Below, piece by piece: positions 17,379 through 25,079 of a stretch of DNA of 64,000 nucleotides. The first letter of the stretch is position 1. Every line of letters starts with the position of its first letter. The DNA is from Piscinibacter gummiphilus (GTDB lineage: Bacteria; Pseudomonadota; Gammaproteobacteria; Burkholderiales; Burkholderiaceae_C), in NCBI RefSeq assembly GCF_032681285.1, contig NZ_CP136336.1, forward strand, positions 3,583,001 through 3,647,000, in the 5' to 3' direction. Position numbers and translations under genes: made by a program. Below the pieces are notes generated by a model. The model searched no databases. It was not told where the DNA came from and worked only from the letters and a program-made list of their open reading frames with translations.

Positions 17379-17610
17379 AGCCGCCTCCTTGCACGCCGGT
17401 GGCGCCACGGCCACCCTCGCGCACTTCGCGCACATGCTCGAAATGCTTGGCCGACAGGCCATCGCGCGAGAACTGCATCAGCGGCGAGGCCAGGCGCTCG
17501 CGCTCGTAGGGCTTGACCCAGGGCTCGATGCTGCCGCACGCGCCCAGCAGGCCCGCGGCCAACGCCACCAGCCCACAACGCACCGCCACGGACGTGAGGC
17601 GTCTCATCAT
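17365..17610 (-). CDS. DUF4266 small lipoprotein with C-terminal GGGCGCN
   Basis: An 81-residue predicted lipoprotein. The signal has lipobox LLGAC (lipid cysteine C25). A short conserved body follows (VKPYERERLASPLMQF, FEHVREVREGG), then a glycine-rich tail ending GGGCGCN, the hallmark of DUF4266. The function of this family is unknown. The two tail cysteines sit next to a TlpA thioredoxin gene, which suggests thiol chemistry or metal/cofactor binding at the tail. The start ATG at 17610 overlaps the TlpA stop (ATGA), and its own stop overlaps the DUF3570 start by 14 bases. Confidence 0.85.
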   Translation of the reverse strand: MMRRLTSVAVRCGLVALAAGLLGACGSIEPWVKPYERERLASPLMQFSRDGLSAKHFEHVREVREGGRGATGVQGGGCGCN

Positions 17611-18134
17611 CTTTCCTTCAGCAGCTCGCGGATCTGCTGGTCGTAGGTGTCTTCGTAGCCGTCCTGGTAGCCGCGGTGCACGTAGCGGACCTTCCCGCTG
17701 CGGTCGATCACCATCGTCGACGGCATGCTGTTGAGGTCGTACATCTTGCTCACCGCCTTGTCCGTGTCGAGCAGGACCGGGAAGCTGACTTTCAGCTTGC
17801 CAGCCACCTCGGCGGCGTTGCGCACGTCTTCGTCGATGTTCACGCCCATGAGCACGAGGCCGGAAGACTTGTACTTGTCGGCGATGCGGTTGAGGTGCGG
17901 CATCTCCTTGCGGCACGGGCCGCACCAGGTGGCCCAGAAGTTCACCAGCACCACCTTGCCGCGCTGCTCCTGCAGGCGCATGTTGGGGCCGTTCAGGGTC
18001 TTGAGCGTGAAGTCGGGCGCGTTGGCGCCGACGGGGACCGCGGCACTCGACCAACTGGCGGCGGCGAGCAGGAGCGCGCCCAGCAGTGGCCGCAACAGGG
18101 CGGAAGGCGCGATGCGAAAGAAGGTCGAGGTCAT
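17607..18134 (-). CDS. TlpA family periplasmic thioredoxin
   Basis: TlpA/ResA-type thioredoxins reduce specific disulfides outside the cytoplasm. The 175 residues have a signal peptide or anchor (about residues 1-32, ending SWSSAA), then a thioredoxin fold with active site FWATWCGPCRKE (C71, C74) and the cis-proline region NSMPSTMVIDRSG. I chose ATG 18134 over a GTG at 18143. Its neighbours suggest the clients: haem-motif proteins upstream and the cysteine-tailed DUF4266 protein downstream. It is distinct from the CcmG thioredoxin encoded divergently at 27023. Confidence 0.92.
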   Translation of the reverse strand: MTSTFFRIAPSALLRPLLGALLLAAASWSSAAVPVGANAPDFTLKTLNGPNMRLQEQRGKVVLVNFWATWCGPCRKEMPHLNRIADKYKSSGLVLMGVNIDEDVRNAAEVAGKLKVSFPVLLDTDKAVSKMYDLNSMPSTMVIDRSGKVRYVHRGYQDGYEDTYDQQIRELLKER

Positions 18135-18146
18135 GAAAAGCACCTG

Positions 18147-18812
18147 TCAGAAGAAGAAGGTCGTACCGAGGGTGAACTCGATGTTGTGCGTGCTCTTGCG
18201 GCGGCCCAGCAAGTCGTAGGTGAACATGTGGTCGCGCACGTCGATCTGCAGCGCGAACCAGTCGGCGAAGAGCACGCGCGAGCCCACGCCGTAGTTGATG
18301 GTCTGCTTGCGCTGCTCGAGGAACTTGGTGTTGCCGATGCCGCCGATGAGGTACAGCGCCGAGGCCTTGGCCGTGTTGCGCCAGATGAAGATCTCGCCCG
18401 GCAGCGCGTTCCAGCCCAGCGAGAGGTTGTAGTAGCTCAGCGTCTCGGAGCCGCTCGGGAAGATGCCCCCCGGCAGGATCTGCCGGTAGTTCTCGTCGCT
18501 CACCTTGGTGCGCGCATAGACGCCTTCGACGAAGAAGTCCTCGGTGATGTGGTAGCCCAGGCGCAGGCCGCTCACCGAGCTGGAGCCGAAGCTCTCGGTG
18601 CCGTAGGTGCCGGTGAAGAGGCCGAGTTCGAAATCTCTCGACGGGAACTTCGGCACCTTGACGTTGCGCCGGTCGACCTGCGGCACGATCACCTGTTCGT
18701 TGGCGGGCTTGTTGTCCTTGTCTTTCTCGTCGGCGGCGCGGGCGCCCGGTGCAGTGCACAGGGTGACGGCGGCCAGGAGCGAGGAGACGAGCAGCTTGTG
18801 GGTCGTGGGCAT
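18147..18812 (-). CDS. Outer-membrane beta-barrel domain protein (myxobacterial-type)
   Basis: A 221-residue protein with a signal peptide (about residues 1-28, ending PGARAAD) followed by a barrel-like sequence: FELGLFTGTYGTESFGSSSV, GLRLGYHITEDFFVEGVYAR, SALYLIGGIGNTKFL. It terminates in GTTFFF, a typical barrel end. The pattern matches the small outer-membrane beta-barrel domain family named from Myxococcus and relatives. The ATG at 18812 is preferred to the GTG at 18824. It is closely related in pattern to the barrel half of the next gene upstream (SH3 protein), suggesting duplication within the cluster. Confidence 0.82.
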   Translation of the reverse strand: MPTTHKLLVSSLLAAVTLCTAPGARAADEKDKDNKPANEQVIVPQVDRRNVKVPKFPSRDFELGLFTGTYGTESFGSSSVSGLRLGYHITEDFFVEGVYARTKVSDENYRQILPGGIFPSGSETLSYYNLSLGWNALPGEIFIWRNTAKASALYLIGGIGNTKFLEQRKQTINYGVGSRVLFADWFALQIDVRDHMFTYDLLGRRKSTHNIEFTLGTTFFF

Positions 18813-18835
18813 GGGCGTGTGCACGATGAGACCGA

Positions 18836-19594
18836 TCAGAAGAAGAACGACAGGCCGGCCGTCACCGATCGGTATTCACCGTAGCGGGTGTCGGCGAGGA
18901 AGGCCGTGTAGAAGGTGTAGTCGGTGCGCACGACGAAGCGCTCGGTCAGGTAGTAGCGCAGGCCGATCGTGCCGTTGGCAAGGTTCACGTTGGTGAGCTG
19001 CGCGCCCACCAGGCTCTGGTTGGGGATGTTCTTGAACTTGCCCATGCCGATGCCGAAGTACGGCGACCAGCGCTTGTCAGACCAGGGTTCGACGTTGAGG
19101 TTGAAGTGCCACAGGTCGGTGCCGGAAAAAACCCCCTGCACCTGGCCGATCGAGCCTTCGAGCGAGAGCGTGTCGGAGACGCGGTAGCCCATCCACAGCT
19201 TGAGCATCGGCTCCTTCTTGAAGCGGCCGTAGCCGGCGCCCATCTCGAGCTTGCGCTTGAGGTAGTCGTCGAGGGCCACGTCGCGGAAGGTCTTCTGCCC
19301 GCCTGCTTCGGTGAGGGTGCGCTCGAGCTGCTGGCGCACGACCCAGCCGACCTTGCCGTCGGAGGTGCGGACCTTGTACCAGTCGGTCCGGCGCAACTCG
19401 ATCTCGACCCAGTCGGCACGCTCGACCACGTGGAAGACGGGGTAGCCACGGCCCGGGCCGGTGTGCACTTCGAGGTAGGGGTCGGCGACCGTCAGCCGCT
19501 CGCGCGGGGCATCGGCCGCCTGGACCGCGCCCACCGCCGCGGCGCCCAGCATCCACGCGCAGGCCACGCTTCGGACGAGACGCGGCACCTTCAT
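18836..19594 (-). CDS. SH3-domain protein fused to outer-membrane barrel
   Basis: A 252-residue exported protein (signal about residues 1-27). The N-terminal bacterial SH3-type domain covers about residues 33-95 (YLEVHTGPGRGYPVFHVVER through GKVGWVVRQQLE), a fold that often binds peptidoglycan or peptides. After a linker comes a barrel of about 150 residues (KLWMGYRVSDTLSLEGSIGQ, YFGIGMGKFKNI) ending LSFFF. The layout suggests a barrel with a periplasmic domain that contacts the cell wall or the TPR scaffold. The ATG at 19594 overlaps the preceding stop (ATGA). Confidence 0.82.
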   Translation of the reverse strand: MKVPRLVRSVACAWMLGAAAVGAVQAADAPRERLTVADPYLEVHTGPGRGYPVFHVVERADWVEIELRRTDWYKVRTSDGKVGWVVRQQLERTLTEAGGQKTFRDVALDDYLKRKLEMGAGYGRFKKEPMLKLWMGYRVSDTLSLEGSIGQVQGVFSGTDLWHFNLNVEPWSDKRWSPYFGIGMGKFKNIPNQSLVGAQLTNVNLANGTIGLRYYLTERFVVRTDYTFYTAFLADTRYGEYRSVTAGLSFFF

Positions 19595-20199
19595 GGACAC
19601 GCAGGACCGGCAGGCAAGTCGGTGGTGAGTTCGTCCTGCCCCACGGGGATGGGGTTGGTCATCCAGTAGAGGAGCTTCTGCACGTTGGGGTCGAGATCGT
19701 TGGCGAAGATCTGGCCGCCGCCATGCAGCACGCCGCGCACCAGCGGCTTGGTGATGAGCCGGCTCAGCAGCACGGAATTGAAGGTCACTTCGCCTTGCGC
19801 GGAGTAGTAGTTCTTGTACATGTCGCTGGCGCGGATGACGTCGGCGGTGCTGGCGAGGTTCACCACCGCCGCGGCAGGCCGCACACGGAAGGCGCCACCG
19901 GCACCGTTGGCATCGTCATGGCAGCCCGCGCCCGCACAGGTGTTGGTGACCGGGGGATTGGAGCCAAGGATCGGCAGCGATGCAAGGAATATCGGGTTGA
20001 TGCAACGCTGGTAGTAAGCGAAGGAGAGGGAGCGCCCGCCCGTGCCTCCCCCACCGTTCTGGATGTCGGGCGGGTTGCCCAGCGGCGTGCCGCCGCCGCA
20101 ACCCGCCACCAGGGCGATCAGCGCCGCACCGAGCCCCGCCCGCACGGGGCGAAGGCTGGGGGCTGGCTTGCACAGTCCACGTTGTTCCTGAGTCAGCAT
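19591..20199 (-). CDS. Small lipoprotein with CX4CH haem-like motif
   Basis: A 202-residue predicted lipoprotein. The lipobox is LIALVAGC (C34), followed by a glycine-rich spacer and the stretch SLSFAYYQRCINPIFLA, which resembles the start of cytochrome-like domains. C88-AGAG-C93-H94 is a CX4CH motif able to bind covalent haem in some cytochromes. The rest is unassigned, with EVTFNSVLLSRLITKPLV and VQKLLYWMTNPIP near the end. It overlaps the haem-motif protein gene upstream by 7 bases. Haem binding is inferred, not proven; a structural disulfide is an alternative. Confidence 0.7.
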   Translation of the reverse strand: MLTQEQRGLCKPAPSLRPVRAGLGAALIALVAGCGGGTPLGNPPDIQNGGGGTGGRSLSFAYYQRCINPIFLASLPILGSNPPVTNTCAGAGCHDDANGAGGAFRVRPAAAVVNLASTADVIRASDMYKNYYSAQGEVTFNSVLLSRLITKPLVRGVLHGGGQIFANDLDPNVQKLLYWMTNPIPVGQDELTTDLPAGPACP

Positions 20200-23100
20200 C
20201 CGCTCGAGATCCAGTTCGCAATCGTCTGGTAGTCGGGGCTACCCACCGGCAGCACGGGCCCGGTGCCACCCGTCGGGTGCGGGTTGCTCGATGGCCGGCT
20301 CAGCAGGTAGTTCGACGCCGCATTGCAGGTGTTGGAGATCATCGAGAGTGTCACACCGAAATCGCCCTCGGTGCTGCCCGTCAACACGAAGCGGTTGCCA
20401 CGGAACGTCAGGCCGCCCGGCACCGCCGGGTCGATGTTGCCGGCCTGGTGGCACGAGGCAGCGCAGCTGCGGCGCAGGATCGGCTGCACGGTGGCGGCGA
20501 AGCTCGCCTCCGACAGGCCGTTGATGGCGCGCACGCTGCCGTTCGGGTTGAACGGATCGTTGTAGTACTGGCCACCAAGGTCCATCCACTCGGTCACGAG
20601 GCGCAACTCGGCCTTGTTGAGCATCGCGGCGTGGTTCGGCGCGGTGTTGGGCGGGTTCGGGTGGGTCGTGCGTGCCGCCGCGCCCGCCAGCAGGTTCTCG
20701 CCCCACAGGATCTCGCCGAGGCGGCTCTTGCGGGTGCCGCCGGCCGAGTTGGCCGCGCTGGAGCTGGTTTCCACCAGCGCCGCGCCGCGCTCGATCATCG
20801 GCTCGCCGTCGCGCACCACGATCTGCGGCAGGCCGGTGGCCTGGTCGATGATCGGGTCGCCCATCACCAGCTCTTCATACGAGGTCATGCGACCCGTCCC
20901 GGAGGTGGTGTTGCGCAGGTCGAGCACTGCCGCATCGGAGTGGCAGTTGGTGCAGGTGTGGGCACCGCCCGGGCCACGGGCCACCGTCCACAGGGGCGCG
21001 ATGTGCTCGGGGTAGTTGATGATGCCGCGGTGCGTGCCGGTCGTGGCCGGGGCCGGCGTCTGCAGATCGTCGGCCGGGTTGGCGTTGCCGGTGTAGCGGA
21101 CCTGGATCGGCGCCCGGGCGACGATGCCGCTCTGGGCGGTGTCGGCCCAGACGTCGGTGAACTCCAGGTTGGCCTGCAGGGCGAGCGCCGCCGGGGTTTG
21201 GCGGGTGCGGGTCGAGGCCATGGTCTCACCCGTCTGATGGTCGGACGCCAGGGCCGCGACCAGCGCCGCCGGCATGGTGTTGACCACGACGCCGGAGTTC
21301 AGCGAGGCGCCACGGCGCGGGCTGTGGCAGCCGTCGCAGGTGCGGCGCTCACCAGGGCGCACTTGAATCCAGTTGGTATGCGTCTGGATCGCGCGGCCCT
21401 TGCTGTCGATGATCGACAGCGCGAGCGGCGTGTCGGCCGGCACGTGCAGCTTGAACGAGCCATCGGGCTCCACCGGCGCATAACCGAGGATCTGCTGCTG
21501 CTCGAATTCGGTTTCGCCGATCGAGCTGCGCAGGCCGGTCATGCCCTGCGGCGGGGCGACGGCACGCATGGCGCGCACGAAGCGCACCGGGGTGCAGTGG
21601 TAGGCCGGGTTGGCCGGGTCCTTGATGGCGGCGATGTCGGCCACCGAGCTGCGGGTCTCGCTCTCTTCGTGCGGCGGCGTGGTCATCGCGATGCCACGGG
21701 CGCAGCCGGCGGGGCGGTCCGCGTCGGTCAGCATCATCTCGCTCATGCGGCCGAGACCGTCGGTGTCGTAGACGCTGCGCACTTCGATCAGCGCCATGTT
21801 CTGCGCGGCGAGCGTGGCATCGACGGCCACCGGCGGGGTGGCATTGGGCTCGGCACGCGCCTGGATCGCGATGGGGTCGGTGTACATGAAGCCCGACGGG
21901 GGCGCGGCCACCGGCAGCCAGGTCTGGTTGGCCGGGTTGTACATGTAGATGCCGTAGGCGGCCGGGGCGTTGTCGCGCACGGAGTCGAGCGCGATGTCGG
22001 CAGCCAGGCGCGTGCGATCGCTCAGGCGGTCACGCTCGGCCTGGGTCAGCGTGGCGCAAGGCACCACCTGGCCATTGCGGGTGACTTCGCAGGGGCGATA
22101 GGCCACGAGGATGCGGTTGGTGCCGTCCCACAGCGGGTACGGCGTGGTCACGCGGCCGAAGGCCGACAGGCCCATGCCGTCGTTCAGCGCCTGCGCCGTC
22201 ACCTGGCGCTGGCCACCCGTGGCCGAGGCGGTCACGAAGGCGCGGGTGTTGTTCTCCGAGTAGTTGAACGCGTCAATCACCATCAGCGCGCCACCCTCCT
22301 GGGTGCGCGACAGCGGCATCAGCGAGCTGGAGATGTGGCCGCGGTAGGGGCCGTTCGGGTCCATGTCGCGCGGGTGCAGGAAGCTGTTGCCCGGGCTTTG
22401 CGCACCGTAGAGCACGAACATGTCGGTGCCATCGGGCTTGGCGCGGAACACAGCGAAGCGGTTGCGGTCGCCCACGTGCTCCCAGCGCGAGAACATGATG
22501 TCGCCGTTGGGGCGCACGACCGGGTTGCGGTCATGGGACTGGTTGAACGAGATCTGCTGGATGTTGCCGCCGTTGGCGTCCATCGTGTGCAGGTTCATCA
22601 CCGCCTCGCGCTCGTATTCGTCGAGCGCCTTGTAGGCCTGGCCGAGCGCCTGGTTGGAGCGGGCCTTTTCCTGGCGGTTGGACGAGAACACGAAGCCCGC
22701 GCCGCCGGGCAGGTAGTACGGGTCGGCGTCGTCGTGCTGGTTGGAACTCGTGATGCGACGCAGCGTGCCGTTGGCCAGCCCGTTGGTCATGTCGTATTCC
22801 CAGATGTTCCAGCGGCCGGTACAGGCGGCGGCGCCGTTGATCGTGGAGGTGTTGGAGGTCGGGCAGCGCAGCGCGAAGACGATCTTCTTGCCGTCATACG
22901 AGACCTCGGGGTCGGAGGCGTCGCCGTTGCCTTGCGTGATGCCGGCCGTGACGTTGTGCTCCTGGGCGCTGGCCGACGATTTCTCGCGGACGATCAGGTC
23001 GCCGCCCGCCGCGGTGGGGGCACCGTCGGTGGGGTTCATGCTGAGGGTCGTCGAGCGCTTCACGTAGGCCACCGGCACGTCGCCGTTGACCGTGACGGTG

Positions 23101-23207
23101 TCGTCCGAGCTCGTGCTGCTGCTGCCGCTGCCGCAACCGGCGAGCACCAGGCTCGCACAAACGGCGACGCATGCCAGCGCATGCTTTGTCGTCAGGACTT
23201 CTTTCAT
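20193..23207 (-). CDS. HzsA-related beta-propeller lipoprotein with haem motifs
   Basis: A 1004-residue lipoprotein (lipobox LVLAGC, then a serine-rich spacer). The N-terminal half has PD40/TolB-like propeller repeats (DPEVSYDGKKIVFALRCP, FSSNRQE, RNPVVRPNGDIMFSRWEH). The C-terminal half has three haem-binding motifs: CDGCH (624-628), CTNCH (752-756) and CX3CH at 915-920 (CAASCH). This combination resembles HzsA-related proteins, relatives of the hydrazine synthase alpha subunit. No HzsB/C partner is present, so hydrazine chemistry is not implied. I chose ATG 23207 because an AGGAGG site lies 5 bases upstream; a GTG at 23213 would overlap it. It is the largest gene of the redox half of the cluster. 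Confidence 0.78.
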   Translation of the reverse strand: MKEVLTTKHALACVAVCASLVLAGCGSGSSSTSSDDTVTVNGDVPVAYVKRSTTLSMNPTDGAPTAAGGDLIVREKSSASAQEHNVTAGITQGNGDASDPEVSYDGKKIVFALRCPTSNTSTINGAAACTGRWNIWEYDMTNGLANGTLRRITSSNQHDDADPYYLPGGAGFVFSSNRQEKARSNQALGQAYKALDEYEREAVMNLHTMDANGGNIQQISFNQSHDRNPVVRPNGDIMFSRWEHVGDRNRFAVFRAKPDGTDMFVLYGAQSPGNSFLHPRDMDPNGPYRGHISSSLMPLSRTQEGGALMVIDAFNYSENNTRAFVTASATGGQRQVTAQALNDGMGLSAFGRVTTPYPLWDGTNRILVAYRPCEVTRNGQVVPCATLTQAERDRLSDRTRLAADIALDSVRDNAPAAYGIYMYNPANQTWLPVAAPPSGFMYTDPIAIQARAEPNATPPVAVDATLAAQNMALIEVRSVYDTDGLGRMSEMMLTDADRPAGCARGIAMTTPPHEESETRSSVADIAAIKDPANPAYHCTPVRFVRAMRAVAPPQGMTGLRSSIGETEFEQQQILGYAPVEPDGSFKLHVPADTPLALSIIDSKGRAIQTHTNWIQVRPGERRTCDGCHSPRRGASLNSGVVVNTMPAALVAALASDHQTGETMASTRTRQTPAALALQANLEFTDVWADTAQSGIVARAPIQVRYTGNANPADDLQTPAPATTGTHRGIINYPEHIAPLWTVARGPGGAHTCTNCHSDAAVLDLRNTTSGTGRMTSYEELVMGDPIIDQATGLPQIVVRDGEPMIERGAALVETSSSAANSAGGTRKSRLGEILWGENLLAGAAARTTHPNPPNTAPNHAAMLNKAELRLVTEWMDLGGQYYNDPFNPNGSVRAINGLSEASFAATVQPILRRSCAASCHQAGNIDPAVPGGLTFRGNRFVLTGSTEGDFGVTLSMISNTCNAASNYLLSRPSSNPHPTGGTGPVLPVGSPDYQTIANWISSGC

Positions 23208-23212
23208 ATTCA

Positions 23213-23218
23213 CCTCCT
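23213..23218 (-). promoter_or_regulatory. Strong ribosome binding site (AGGAGG) of the haem-motif gene
   Basis: A perfect AGGAGG, read on the minus strand, lies 5 bases before ATG 23207. It fixes the start and suggests strong translation. Confidence 0.8.
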
Positions 23219-23250
23219 ATTGAGTCCGATTCGTCTTCAACACCTGCCGG

Positions 23251-24267
23251 TTACTGGGACGGCGCAGCCGCGCCATCCAGCAACCCGGACGAGTAGTGCA
23301 GCGCCCCTTGCGCGTCGACCACCACCGCATCCACACCCGGCTGCGACTCGACGAGTCGCATGCCGGCATCCAAACCCATCACGAAGAGGCACTTCGACAG
23401 CGCCTCGCTGGTCAACCCGTCGGCAGCGAGGATCGTCACGCTGCGCAGCGCGCGTGGCGAACGGCCGGTGCGGGGGTCGAGCAGGTGGTGATGGCGCACG
23501 CCGTCTTCGATGAAGAAGCGTTCGTAGTCACCCGAAGTCGAGATCGACGTGTCTTCCAGCGGCAGCACCGCCACCACGCCACTGTCGCGCTGCGGGTCGC
23601 GGATGCCGATGCTCCAGGGGCGGCCGCCACGGTCGCCCATCACGTAGCTGTCACCGCCGGCTGCCACCGAGGCGTTGGCGATGCCCATGCGGCGCAGGAT
23701 GGCCACGCTGGTGTCGACCGCATGACCCTTGGCGAAGCCGCCGAGGTCGATGCGCACGCCTTCGCGGGCGAAGCGCAGGGTGCGCTGCTCGCGGTCGAGG
23801 ATGAGGTGGCGCCAGCCGACCGTCGGCTTTGCCGCGGCCACGGCCTCGTCGCTCGGCTTGATACCGGCGCGGTAGTCGTACAGCTGGCCGACGCCGGCGT
23901 AGGTGATGTCGAAGGCGCCGTCGGACAGCTTGGAGAAGTCGATGGCCCGCGAAACCAGGCGCGCCATCTCGGCGCTCAGCGGCACGGGGCGGCGCGAGGC
24001 TTCGCGGTTGATGACGGAAAGCTCGGAGTCCGACTTGTGCGGGCTCATGGTGCGGTCGATGCGGTGCATCTCCGCCATCACGGCATTGAGTGCCGCCTCG
24101 CCTTGCTCGCGCTCGGGAGCCCACAGCTCCACGCGCACCGCGGTGCCCATGATGGCTTCCTCACGGCTCATCCACTCGCCCTTCGCCTGCGAACGGCCCC
24201 ACGCGCGGCTCGGAGCCGCGGCCGGGGTGTCGCTCTGGACACGGGGCTTGGAGAAACCGAACAGCAT
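23251..24267 (-). CDS. apbE: FAD:protein FMN transferase (ApbE)
   Basis: ApbE cuts FAD and attaches FMN covalently to a threonine or serine of target proteins outside the cytoplasm. The 338 residues show the family landmarks: IMGTAVRVEL, SELSVINREA, YAGVGQLYDYRAG, VRIDLGGFAKGHAVD, AAGGDSYVMG, STSGDYERFF, HHLLDPRTGRSP and a late ADGLTSEALSKCLFVMG. No signal peptide or lipobox is visible (N-terminus MLFGFSKPRVQSDTP), which is unusual. No obvious flavinylation site (DxxSGAT-type) was seen by eye in the neighbouring proteins. It is the first gene of the minus-strand run, 43 bases before the haem-motif gene. Confidence 0.92.
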   Translation of the reverse strand: MLFGFSKPRVQSDTPAAAPSRAWGRSQAKGEWMSREEAIMGTAVRVELWAPEREQGEAALNAVMAEMHRIDRTMSPHKSDSELSVINREASRRPVPLSAEMARLVSRAIDFSKLSDGAFDITYAGVGQLYDYRAGIKPSDEAVAAAKPTVGWRHLILDREQRTLRFAREGVRIDLGGFAKGHAVDTSVAILRRMGIANASVAAGGDSYVMGDRGGRPWSIGIRDPQRDSGVVAVLPLEDTSISTSGDYERFFIEDGVRHHHLLDPRTGRSPRALRSVTILAADGLTSEALSKCLFVMGLDAGMRLVESQPGVDAVVVDAQGALHYSSGLLDGAAAPSQ

Positions 24268-24604
24268 GGCTATTCCAGTCGCTCCGAACGGTGGCTGATG
24301 AGGATCAAGACGCTCTCCGTGATGTTGTCTCAGGCTTCTGGTTGCGACACGCACAATCGAAGCCCTCTTTGTCGTCGGCCGGATCATCGACCCTCAGAAG
24401 CGAAAAAATAACGTCAATAGTTGGCAAACGTGAGCAGGCTTACATACGGTCGCAGAAGATACGGAGTGGGCTTTGGTGTATGCGCACTTGCTACAAGAAG
24501 GGAACTTGCGCACCACAGAAGCGCACTCAGCGTGCGCGGATAATCCGCCCCTGGCCACCGGCCCCGACGGCCAGGCCTCAACCTCACCGCGAGCCCCTGC
24601 TCAC
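24268..24604. other. Divergent promoter region between apbE cluster and ccmE
   Basis: This 337-base gap separates the divergent apbE and ccm transcription units. It contains a locally AT-rich patch at about 24395-24425 (with a run of A at 24401-24406), unlike the rest of the window. That makes it the probable site of one or both promoters. I see no clear pair of -35/-10 boxes, no palindrome and no small gene; reading frames across it look like shadows. Confidence 0.5.
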
Positions 24605-25048
24605 ATGAAACCTCGACACAAGCGCATCGCGATCATCGTGGGCGCACTCGCCGGCCTGGGCGTCGCCACCGCGCTGGTGCTCAACGCCCTTCAGAGCAAC
24701 GTCGCCTTCTTCTTCACGCCCACGCAAGTGGCCGCCGGTGAAGCGCCGAAGAACCGGGCCTTCCGCGTCGGCGGCATGGTGCGAGAAGGCAGTGTCAAGC
24801 GCGACCAGATGACCGTGCACTTCATCGTGACCGACACAGCGAAAGATGTGCGCGTCACCTACACCGGCATCCTTCCCGACCTCTTCAAGGAGGGCAAAGG
24901 CGCGGTGGTGCAAGGCAAGTTCAATCCCGACGGTGAGTTCCATGCCACCGAGGTGCTGGCCAAGCACGACGAGAACTACATGCCGCCGGAGGCCCAGCAC
25001 GCGGTCGACCAGGCACACAAGGCCGCGAAGACCGTCGACAAGAAATAG
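24605..25048 (+). CDS. ccmE: Cytochrome c maturation protein CcmE (haem chaperone)
   Basis: CcmE is a membrane-anchored periplasmic chaperone that binds haem covalently and hands it to CcmF/H for attachment to apocytochromes. The 147 residues have an N-terminal membrane anchor (about residues 8-29), an OB-fold domain ([50 protein letters not shown]) and the haem-binding histidine H121 with Y125 in the HXXXY motif. I chose ATG 24605 because the longer frame adds unrelated residues. It starts a run of ccmEFGHI; ccmA, B, C and D are not in this window. Confidence 0.95.
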   Translation: MKPRHKRIAIIVGALAGLGVATALVLNALQSNVAFFFTPTQVAAGEAPKNRAFRVGGMVREGSVKRDQMTVHFIVTDTAKDVRVTYTGILPDLFKEGKGAVVQGKFNPDGEFHATEVLAKHDENYMPPEAQHAVDQAHKAAKTVDKK

Positions 25049-25079
25049 CGGTCGGCCCACATAAGAGAGAGACAACCCC

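Noticed and set aside
20193..23207. Evidence for anammox (hydrazine synthase)
   Set aside because: Only an HzsA-like architecture is present; HzsB/C and hydrazine dehydrogenase are absent and the host looks betaproteobacterial.
20277..23513. Long plus-strand open frame (over 1000 codons) opposite the haem-motif gene
   Set aside because: It is antisense to a gene with a signal peptide, strong AGGAGG and haem motifs. Its translation is His/Arg/Val-rich without domains, as expected from GC-rich shadow frames.
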